From assembly GCA_000934455.1 (NCBI GenBank), contig KN887822.1:7043-46779 (forward strand): 39,737 nucleotides of DNA, read 5' to 3'. This document shows, piece after piece, positions 9,027-21,000 of the stretch. The notes under the pieces were generated by a model. The model had not been told where the DNA came from and did no database searches. It saw only the letters and a program-made list of their open reading frames with translations. A program made the position numbers and the translations under genes. Numbering within the stretch: the first letter of the stretch is position 1; every line of letters begins with the position of its first letter. The stretch comes from Apostichopus parvimensis. Taxonomy: Eukaryota > Echinodermata > Holothuroidea > Aspidochirotida > Stichopodidae.

Positions 9027-12000
9027 GTACTGGTTTCGTGGAACTAGGCCTAGTAGAATGCAAACACGAATGTCATTGTAAGGTGGTCAATTTAACATTA
9101 AAGTTCTAGACTAGGCGTAGCCTAGATCCCTGATAAAGTTAAGCCTTAACTTAAGGTGGTACTGGGAGCTAGGCCTATCACCCGATCGTCGGTTCACTGA
9201 GGATGGGGATTTTGCTGAATTAGCCGATCGTCTGTTGAATAGAATAGTTGCACCTGTGCTTGTTTACCCAATCTTTCGTTCCATAACGATGGTGCTCTTA
9301 CTTAGCCGATCGTCTGTTGAAAAAGCCCTGCAGTGGTGCTGATTAATTGGTTTATTATGCCAGATGTAATGCCTATTACCTGACTGTTGTGAAAAAAAAA
9401 CGAACACGATATCAGACCCGGATCCAGGAGTGGGTGAACACACCCTTGGCCTTCACCTTCTGCTGTGTACCTCAAACCTAGGCCTAGCTGCTCTAAGTCT
9501 AACCCATGTAATGCTTAGCTCAATCTTGTAGGGAGACCTTCTAACAGTACATCATCATTTTTGTAACCTGTTAGGGTATGTATAGCAAGAATATTTACTG
9601 ATGCAATTCTTGCCACAATAAGCAGAAAAATATTTTGTGTTTCGACTGATCACTTTTGTCAGATTATATATATTGTACCAACACTCTTTAAGGATGGAAT
9701 GAATTTATCTTCATTTTTATGCACATCTGTCATTTCTTTCTGAAAAACTTGCATCCCTTAGTGTATAATGGTACCTTCCATCATCTTCAGCTCATTACTA
9801 ACATTGGGGTAGGCAGTAGTGCCTGTGTAATTTAGTGCATTAATGTGGGCAGGATTCCTTCTTTCGTGCAAAATTAATGGTGATTAACTTTAGGAAAAGT
9901 TTATTTCTTGCTGACTGAGTTTTTTACCAAAAAACATCGTTAATTCATATTATCAGTTTACTTGTGTTAACTATCCTACTGTACTACGGTAGATGGGCCT
10001 AGATCAGTCTACACCCCCATTTCCTTACATCAAAATGTAGTGTAGCTGTGTGATGAGGCTTACGTTATGTCAAGTGAGTGTTATGAGTCCTTTGATTAGG
10101 TTAAATTTTTGTGAGGATTAAAGGGTGATAACGTGTGAGTCTCTTGGATGTTAAAGGTAGAATGACTTGCAAAGAGATAGGCATAGGCTACAGAATACAC
10201 AACTAGTTGTTGCTTTGGACTAGACACCATGATATATTGTTATAGAAATGTAGTAGTATTGTAATATGTAGGCCTATACAGTTAACTTTACATACATGTG
10301 TGCAGTTATCATAATCAATAACATTACGACCCTGAAATAACAAGTGACATAACAACTACTGTACCACAGATGTAATAGTTAACCTACTGCCATGCATCGC
10401 TCAAGCTATAGTCTACAAGCATATCAGGATCCTGGGGTTACTGGTTCCAAGCTCGTTCTAGCCAAGGGAGCTCTGGCCGTAGGATTTGTACTCTTGAGAT
10501 CTATGTCCTGTTGTGATTCCTGTCCTTGCATTAAACTTTTCTGCTCTTTCAAAATTTCATAGCTTCCCAGTTATTTTGACTTTCTTAATTTATGGAATGA
10601 CCTTAAGGCCTACTGTACTTCTGGCCTTGTTAGAAACTCACGCCTAGATTCCTTTCTAAGCTTTACATTCACCAAACAGTTGAATAAAGATTGAGTTTCA
10701 TGCTGAGGATTGTAATTTATATTCACAATAAACCATCGTTACACCAATCAGTCTCAAAAATAGTCTCCAATTACTCACACCACGAAAGTTTTACAGGCCC
10801 TGTCCAGGAGAATTGGTTTCAGGTTTTAAAGAACTAAAAATAATTAAAGTTCATTCTCAGTACATTTCTGAATGTTTTAAGTTATTTCTATTGTTTGGAC
10901 ATAGTTTGATTCACCCTGAGATGATGGAGATAGAACCATCTCTATGGCCTTGGCATCACTCTCTCCGCTTATTGAACCAAATATTTTCCATCTTTTCACA
11001 GCTTGCTAAAGAGCTTCGTTCTGGTGAGGTCTCTGTATCTGAATTGTGCAACAGATGCAAAGAGAGAGCTTCTAAGTTGAATAGTCTTAATGCATTGGTA
11101 ACAACAACTTTCGAGCAGGCTGAAAAACATGCAATGGAAAGTAACCAAAGGATCCAATCAGGTTTGATTTGCTATTAAAGATGTTTTAATTTTTCTTCAC
11201 CTGTTTGTAAACTGAGCTATATCTGTCAACTTCAATAAAGGACTAAATTGCTTTAAGCTGCCTGTTATTGCTGAATAAACAGTTGGACCATAAATTTGAG
11301 GGAATAACAGATGAGGTGCAGGGGTCAAGAGGGTCTATATAATTTTGTTTTTCAGGTCTGCATAAATGAATGGTCTTACTTAGTTTTGTAAATGCCTTTC
11401 ATTATTTGCTTCATATGACTATGAGGCTAACAAACATTTTGACTTATATGGACTGGTAGACCATCTCTAACATGACTGATTCACAAATTAAAGGCAGCCA
11501 AAAGACAATGTTCTTTTATACACTGTCTTGGGAAAGCAAAGGGATTCTAACTGCTCTATCCAAAATTAATTTATACTGTAGTTAATATTTCAAAGCATGG
11601 TATTTCCATGTGTCAATAGAAGTTAACAATAAAAGAAAAGTGAATTGACTCTTAGTGTATTGTATGTATGATGCACTTTGTCAGTAGTGTCCTTGAAACA
11701 TGAAAATAACACTGCACCATGTTGCTTAGCAACAACAGACAGTCTATATTCCTTCCAAAATTGATGTGTTTCTAGGGATTTGTGCATACTAGTGAGAAAT
11801 AACAGATGGTCAGGAATGGTCACATGATGTCATATCAGCCAATCAGATGCAAGAATGAAACTAAAAAGATGTAGCAGAATGAGATATCCCTGATACAGGC
11901 AAACATAACTTTGGCCAAATATATTGTCAATAAGACTCAATTACTTATTACTGAAAACCCATTTTCTAATCAACTTCTAGAAAATAGAAGCAACATTACT

Positions 12001-15000
12001 TCAGTTAAAGAAGGTCACACCCAATTTAAACAAAATTTAGACGATATCTTGCATCACCAGAAAATTCAAACAGCAAATCTGTGATCATGGCATGATTATA
12101 ATAAGAAATTTAGTTTTGGTTTTATTTGTTAAATATCTTCCTTTGTCTTCACAGAATAAATTTTAAATGGTATTGTAGTAGTCTGAGATCATTGAAATGT
12201 TCTATTCACCAAACCTACACAACTCTCCTACAGTGAACATATTGCTGTTCTATTCACAAACATACACATCTCCTACAGTGTAAAACATGGTGTTCAATTC
12301 ACCGAACCTACACATCTCTCTTCTCCATGGTTCATTTTGGTCATTCTTTGTTATTTTGCTAGTTTTTTTTGGAATCCAAAAAAGGTAAGACCAGGATGCC
12401 CGAGGGACAACAGCTTTAGTTATCAGACAAAGTACTTGGTTTGCTTTCTTGTTTTTTTTTGTGGGTTTTTTGGGTGTTTTTCTTGTTCTAAACTGACTTG
12501 GATGTTACTTGCAGTTTTTTCTTTACTTTCAGGGAATGCTAGACATATTCTTGATGGGATTCCGTTTGCAGTGAAAGATAACTTCAGTACCAAGGGTATC
12601 AGAACCACTTGTGCATCAAAGATCTTGCAAAGTAAATGCATTTAATATCCAGTGTCTCATTGTTCAATTCAGTTTAGCAGTAGTTAATCTATCAAGAAAT
12701 TGCTACTATCAACCTGAGTCACTTCTAGCATTACAATGCATATAATAGTGGCAAGTGTAGCACAGGAGTCTGTGTTCTAACCTACGGTAAGCATGAATGC
12801 AGCTCTGCTGAAGTTATCTACATAAACTGTTAAGTTACAATGAGTCACATTAGCAGAGTTGGAAAATTAGCAGAGGTTAATTTTAATATTCTGTCTAATG
12901 AGTATTTCTTCCATCAGTGAATGTAATTTTGATCTCACAGTATTTGCAAACTATCTGTCACACTTGAAGGACTATGTATGCAGATATTATTTTTCATTTT
13001 TAGTGAAGGGACATTTGTTAAACATTCAAACACAAAGGAAGAGTGACCTATGTAACATTTTTGCTTTATGTCTTTATGTAGATTACATTCCAGCTTACAC
13101 TGCAACAGTGGTAGAGAAACTAGAAGAATGTGGTGCTATTCTTATGGGCAAAGCAAATTTGGATGAATTTGCAATGGGGTGAGTGCATTAGCAATGAAAT
13201 CTGAAGTCTTTTCTGAAAATGAAGGCTCATGGAAATATATTATGTGATTTGAGATCTTGTATAAATTAGCATCTCATCGCCAAACATTAAAAGTGTGCAA
13301 TATTTATATATGTTTCTTTCCCCGGTAGCTTCATTGTCAAGTTTGCTCACTGAAGAAAACTGAGCTGGTTGATATTTTGTTTTCTATCTTTCCTATCAAT
13401 CAGTTCTGGATGCACAGACAGCATATTTGGACCAACTAGAAACCCTTGGCTTTACCCGTACAAAGAAAGAGAGGTGACTGGTCAAAGGTCAGACACACAG
13501 GAAGTCCAGGACACAGACTGGTTCATTTCAGGAGGAAGCTCTGGAGGAAGTGCTGTTGCTGTGGCAACAGGCATGGTGCTTGGGTAAGATATTTGTACTT
13601 GCATGGGGTTTGTCCTGCAATAAGAGCATGTGCTTGTGAGTATGATGTATGTACATGTATGTGTGTATGTATGTGGCTAAATAAAGTCTTGACTTGTCAG
13701 CAAGAGAACCCAAACAGCAAATGTCTAGAAGTCACCAGAGTTCAAAGGTTAGAAATGTCATTGGAATCAGCAGAGGTACTGTAGGTATTAATAGTGATAA
13801 ACACAGTAAGTACAAATAGTGCAGCATGGTTGAGCTTCATACTAATTATGTTGGTCAATGGAGCAATTGAACATCGTGTTGATGATAAATGTCCATCAGA
13901 TAATGTTATGGTTTTAGTTGTGTGTCTTAAGCAACAAGCCTCATCAGTAAACTTACATCTGATAGATTACAGGTTGACTTGAACGTCACAATTTCAAATA
14001 CTATTACATTTTACATAATTGCTCATTGCTGGTAAACCATTGAAATTTGTATCTTTTCTTGTTTGGTCTCATGTTATTAATTAATTTTGATGATAACCAT
14101 GTCAATTAATATCTTACTAGTTCAATTAGTGCCCTCTGTCCTGGCTGTTTCACTCTAAATTGTCAAGCCAGCATGTAAAATGCTTATGGTATTTGAACAT
14201 TGGATGCAATACAGTGAAAAAGAGTGTATAAATACATTACTATTAGTATCAGTTTACCCTCTAGGTCCGTAACCCTTCATCCCACCATGTATACATGCTA
14301 TCTGCGTTGTTAAGCACTGCATGCTTTACCACAGGTGTAGTTTAATAGTGTATAGACAATACTTTTGTGTTAATACATGTATAACAGCTCCCTGATGTCA
14401 TGATCTCTCTCTCATTGGTACAAACAGAGCAAATGATATGGAAATCAAGTTGAACATTGTAAAAAGCAGTCTTTTCCACAATTTCTTTCAAGCTAGGCAA
14501 AATTGTTGTTTGTTTTAAGTAAAAAAATGACATTGAATCAGCAGGTACGGCAGGCTCAGTACCTTTCTTGAATTCTTAATTCTGCCATCTTTGCATTACA
14601 TGATTGTAAATGGTTGGCTACCAACTTTAGAGAAGGGATGACTCTGTAGGGTAATTGTTCAAGATAATTTGTAAACATATTTAAGCTTGGAAGGAGGGAG
14701 GTGGTGGTGGTGGGGGGGGGGGGAAGAGGGGGTTTGGAGATCTCCATATTGGTTGTTCAAGCATTATGTGGGTTGACATATCCCAACAATTTTCTTCAAC
14801 TTAAAGAGTTTTCTACTGCTGATGAGTATGCGATAGACGTTAGCACGCCAGCAATATTAAAATGAGAAGCGTTTGTTTGTGTTCAGGAGTTGTAAGATTT
14901 AACTGATGAAATCTCTTTCTTATTAGTCAAAGATCATCATATACAGGCAACAGCAACATAAATTTAAATCACAGGGTTGTCAACTCACTGTTATTACTCC

Positions 15001-18000
15001 GACTATTAGCCATATTGTAAGGATATGAACTGTCTCTAATTCCAATGTTAATAAGTACAAAGAATGTTTCTAAACATTCATCAGTTGGTTGACATAGCAA
15101 AGGTGTATGAAGCATTAGAGAATTGAAGAGAGAAACTACAATCTTAGAATTTGAACCTTACTGTATATTCTATTGGTCTTGATGCGCTCTGTAGTGGTAA
15201 AACATTTTTTTACTTGTACAGTAAATTCAACTGGTTATAATACAACACTAATTCTCCTGCCACACAAAACACTTGAAAACCAATTTACAGTCTCATCAAA
15301 AGTATGTGTTATTTTCCAACAACAATCATAATTGTCAAAATAGGTGCAGCCTAGACTTACAATACTCTCATAGCAGATGTACCTAGACTTACAATACTCT
15401 CGTAGCAGATGTGCCTAGACTTACAATACTCTCGTAGCAGATGTACCTAGACTTACAATACTCTCATAGCAGATGTACCTAGACTTACAATACTCTCATA
15501 GCAGATGTACCTAGACTGACAATACTCTCATAGCAGATGTACCTAGACTTACAATATCTCATAGCAGATGTATACTTGCAATACTCTCGTAGCAGATGTA
15601 CCTAGACTTACAATACTCTCATAGCAGATGTACCTAGACTTACAATACTCTCATAGCAGATGTACCTACGCATACAATACTCTCGTAGCAGATGTGCCTA
15701 GACTTACAATACTCTCATAGCAGATGTGCCTAGACTTACAATACTCTCATAGCAGATGTACCCAGACTTACAATACTCTCATAACAGATGTACCTAGATT
15801 TACAATACTCTCGTAGCAGATGTACCTAGACTTACAATACTCTCGTAGCAGATGTTCCTAGACTTACAATACTCTCGTAGCAGATGTTCCTAGACTTACA
15901 ATACTCTCTTAGCAGATGTACCTAGACTTACAATACTCTCATAGCAGATGTACCTAGACTTACAATACTCTCATAGCAGATGTACCCAGACTTACAATAC
16001 TCTCATAGCAGATGTACTGTACCTAGACTTACAATACTCTCATAGCAGATGTACCTAGACTTACAATACTCTCATAGCAGATGTACCTGGACTTACAATA
16101 CTCTCATAGCAGATGTACCTAGACTTACAATACTCTCATAGCAGATGTACCTAGACTTACAGTTCTCTCATAGCAGATGTACCTAGGCATATTCTACTTT
16201 GCATCTATAATAAAGGGGAACAGAACTTGCTGTTACAGGTAGAGAAACTGGAGTATCTATAGTGATTCAGTATTAGAAATAAACTGATTGCTTTAGTATG
16301 ATGGGGAAAGCATTGCACCATCTGTGGATTGCATTTTAGGTATTTTCTATCAACAGGGCACTTGGATCAGACACTGGTGGTTCTACACGATTGCCTGCTT
16401 CCATTTGTGGTGTTGTTGGGTTAAAGCCAAGCTATGGTTTGTCTTCAAGACATGGTCTGATTCCATTGGTGAATTCTGTAGATGTCCCTGGTGTTCTTTC
16501 AAAGACAGTGGATGATGCAGCTGTCATTTTAGGTAAACATGAATAACATATTTTATTTCACATCTGCCACTTGTAATGTAGCATTGACCAGGCCCACTCT
16601 CACCTTATCTGTGCAACCGATGTGAAAGCTCCGCATTCGACATCTGTAGTTGTTTACAACTTTCCGATTTCTGACCCTGTGTCGCTAATAGACTCGACCA
16701 ACAGTTGATTGGTTCGGAAAAATGAATACACATATCAGAATGGGCGGAGCTCGGACACAACTCTAGTGCGTTGAATATAATCTAGTACTAATTCGAACAA
16801 ATGTCAGAAAATTGTGAGACTCAAAATATATCAGAAAAAATCATATTCGTCATGTATTCCCCTACACTCATTAAAGCGTAATAAATGATAAAAAAATACG
16901 CAGCATTCGCTATATTTGTTATTTCGGACAAAAAGCCCTGGTCCAGAATGTATCTCCCGCGAACACACACTTCTCGTAAATGTTGTTATGATCGTGTCGT
17001 CGTACGTGCTAGCCATACTATACAGTTTCTACGATTCTTGACTCCTGTCACTTGTAAGTTGCATCGCAACTTAGTCGCCTGAACTACTTAGTACTGTGAC
17101 ATTTCCTTAGCATTCACATCTGTTGCACAGATAACCACAGACTAGGCTCAGGATAGGCTACAGGGAATAATCCACATGTGTAACGTTAGACGTATGCTAC
17201 CTTAACGTACACTCAGTATAGTATCCACTCACTCGGCGAGTGTTTTATCGTTCCTCACATTTTCTTCGTTGGAAAACCCACCAATTTGAGAAATTGTCCT
17301 GAAATGCAAGCTCCAGCTGGCACGAAATCATCGGAAGTTGATAGTGACGGTGACAATTCACAATATTCCAACTCGGTGTTACCAAAAATTCGCGTGAAAT
17401 TGCCCGAGTTTGGCGACACAGGTCCAGCGATAAATTACAGTTACGTGTGCAGAATTATATACTATAATTAGATGAACACCGGCAAGCGACTCCGCCCACT
17501 GCCGAGTTGATCTCATTAATATTCAGTACCATGACAGCTTTTTCTCGTCAGGTAGTGGGTAATTGACGTGAGGTCACAAGGTGATTGATTATTCATATCG
17601 TAGAAATCTTACGCAGAAATGGCATTTCTAGAGGTGAACGTCGGTGGACGTAGGTATTACGAAGTGCTAAGTACAGAAGTAATACCCGTCCGTGTCGCGG
17701 GCAAACTCTCACCTTGTGTTGTGATTTAATGTTATACAAATAATGCATGGTTATGAGTGCAATAGTGCAAATATTTCATTCGTTGAAAGATGGAATGTTC
17801 CATTCAACGAGGCGCAGCCGAGTTGAATGGGACAAATCACATCTTTCAACAAATGAAATATTTGCACTATTGCAGGAATGGAAACCATTCATTATTTGTT
17901 TTTTACAACATATTATATTAAGATGGGTAAAATGCACGCATGCAACAGATTGTTTTGAACAGACAGGTTTCTCTGCTCTCTTACCATTGAAAAAAGTGCT

Positions 18001-21000
18001 ATCAAAAAAGTATAACCCATCGTTCTATTTCATAGAGTGGAATAGTGCGGATTTTGCATGCAATCAACGAGCAATTGACTAATCAAATGACCAGAATACA
18101 ATTAGGTGTTGTATAAACCATCATAATCAACTAGCTGTGGAAATGCTACTGAATGACTGATAGCCCTAGCATTAAATCATCTGACTATAATGTTTTAGTG
18201 TTAAAATAGGTGTTGGCAAGAAGCAAACATGAAATATTTCATACTTGACAAAGGGTTTTCCCTGAATGAGACATGTAACTCTAGCAAATTTTGTGAGGTG
18301 AAGTGTTGTTAATGTGAAATCTTATAATCTCTAATCACAAGAATTGTAAGTTGGACAAAGTTTGCTTATGATGTAGGATAGTTTAAAATTTGTTTTTAGA
18401 TTTTTAACGAAATGTATAAGGGAAGTATTCAGTAAAGTAGAAACACAATAACTGAACATAAACAAAAAATCAATTTCTCAGCGGATCGGTTTCTTATGGT
18501 TAGTATAAGAAATTTATAGTAACTCTGAGTTGTCAAGGTTTTATTGGTTAAGTACATCCTATCAATACAAACTACTTACATGCTGAGGTTTCAAGTCATT
18601 TGGTATTGTATATTTCAGGTGCTATGTGTGGAGCAGACCCTCTTGATTCAACCACAGTGTCTCTCACTGACCAGTCCTTTCAACTTCCAGATGAAATAGA
18701 TATTAAAGGACTGAAGGTTGGAATACCTCAGGTAATGGTCTTGTGATGTGATACTTTTAAAAGTGTTTCAATTTCTTGGAAGAAAGTGTTGATCCTAGCA
18801 GGATCTTCTTTAGAGGCTAAGATGGCATGCTTGTATATGTTTCAGGCAATTATGCTTCTGAGCACTTGTACATTTGCATGTAACACCTGATCGGTAGCTT
18901 CATTTATACTTCATAATTTGTTCCTATTCCTTTCTGTAATTGTGGTCAAAAGAGCACTAATGCTTAAACTTTTTAAACATGTTAACTCAGCTTCACAGCT
19001 TGGGGTAGTCTGCATACAAAGTAAAGGTGGGCATCTGTGAAAATACAAGGTTCATACAATTTGGCAGAGGTCAAATGTTGTTCAGAACTGTGTACAGTGA
19101 TCAAACTCATGTAACATTCATAACTGAACTGCCCAACTTGGGGTATAGTTGGTCTGCGTAGTATAGTCAATTGTAGAAATGACTCATGACAGAGGAAGGT
19201 CAAATGTCATGAAGTTATCTCACATGCATGAACAGCTTACATAACCAGAATGTTACATTAACAACTGGGCACTACAGTAGTAGTAGTGTCAAACACTTTT
19301 CTATATCAAATATGCTTCTATGGCCTTGTGGAAGGTGAGTTTTAAATCAATTTATCCATCAAACAGTAGATGTTTACATCATTCAAGGAGAGCCTTAGGG
19401 AGTCTGGTTATTGTATTTTGTGGAGGTCAAACTGTGGCAACCTCATATATATAATGTACTGACTCAAGAACGACAGCTGGGACAAATTTTAGACTTTTGA
19501 AAGTTCAACAAGTTAGATAATTGAAATCTTAATGCAGGTTTGCTTTCTGGTCAAGACTTCATTACATGGACACTTTGCCATAATGCAAAGTAAAGGTAAG
19601 AGGTTACTGATATGTTTATGGTATCTCTAGTCTGTCCAAGTTATATTAAGTATCTTCTATAAAAAAAATATATGAGAAGAGTTATACTGGATCAATCAAG
19701 CTCTATATTGGTGTTTCATCAGACGATAATAGATAATTGTGGTATTCATAGTTGGGTGAAACCAGCACAGGGCAATGAGGTCCCAGATATTTTACTATTA
19801 GGCTATCCATTTGGCTTAATTGGCCTATTATTAGGCACTAAGCTTAAAAGATTTGTTAAGCAATGTACCACCAGTGTTTTAGGGGTTGGGAAGGGCTCTC
19901 AAACTCCCTATGAAAAGTTAAATGTTCAGTTTCAAATGATAAAACCAGATTTTACAAGACTTCCATGATGTGCATTAGTATACAAATAATGAATTGTTAT
20001 GAGTGCAATAGTGCAAATATTTCATTCGTTGAAAGATGGAATGTTCCATTCAACGAGGCGCAGCCGAGTTGAATGGAACAAATTACCTTCAAATTTGGAT
20101 ATAATTGGATGTAAAATGCACTCATGCAACAGATTGTTTTGAACAGACAGGTTTCTCTGCTCTCTTCTCATTGAAAAAGTGCTATCAAGAAAGTATAACG
20201 CATGGTTCTATTTCATAGCGTGCAATAGAGCGGATTTTGCATGCAATCGACGAACAATTGACCAATCAAATGGCCGGAATATAATGAGGTGTTGTATAAT
20301 ATCTGTTATGTCATGAGAATTCTAACTCTCTTTGATGTAGGAGTACCACTCTCCAAGACTAGAGGAAGAAGTCTTACAATCATGGAGTAAGGCGGCAGAC
20401 TTATTTGAGAATGCTGGTGCTAAGGTGATCCCTGTCTCTCTACCTCATACACAATATTCTATTGCTTGCTATTCTGTGCTTTGTGCAGTTGAAGTTGCCT
20501 CTAACATGGCAAGATATGATGGTATAGAGTTTGGTGAGTTAAATCTTTCTATGTTTACAGTTCTATGTTTACCATTCATGGACATTGATGGGCTGTTTTC
20601 TTAACACTGGTTGCTAATCAATACTTTGTATGTTGAAGGTTCCTCTGACATGATCAGATGCAAATGCTATAGAACTTGAGGAGTAGCTATTCTTCTTGGT
20701 GACATGTGTTTTAAAATTATTGGCTGTCTGTCTTGGATTTCCATATAAGAACATGGTTCACAGAATGCATTGCTTACATTGAATAGATGTGGTTTATATT
20801 CTCACTGAAAGCAAATGGTACTGTTTATTGCCACATGCCAGGTGCTAAAGGAAGAGTAACTTTACAAAGTTTAAATAAATGGTGATATGATACTATAATT
20901 AGTGCACTACCTGTCAATCAAGAACATGAATAAAGATGTCTCTATACAGTGTGACACAATCAATAAATCTAAAGTGATAAAATATTTACAATGACCCAAT

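Noticed and set aside
9415..9460. End of another hAT-like element
   Set aside because: CCCGGATCCAGGAGTGG resembles such ends, but no partner end or target duplication was found.
10813..11001. Extension of QRSL1 exon 2 upstream to an in-frame start
   Set aside because: The stretch lacks GatA similarity and contains a good acceptor at 11000-11001. Exon 1 at 9003 gives a gapless N-terminal alignment.
15350..16187. Regularly spaced repeats resembling a CRISPR array
   Set aside because: The whole 32-bp unit repeats with point changes and no unique spacers, and the context is an animal intron. It is a minisatellite.
19672..19968. 98-codon plus-strand frame in QRSL1 intron 7
   Set aside because: No domain recognised. 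It abuts MITE copy 3 and may be old repeat; QRSL1 is complete without it.
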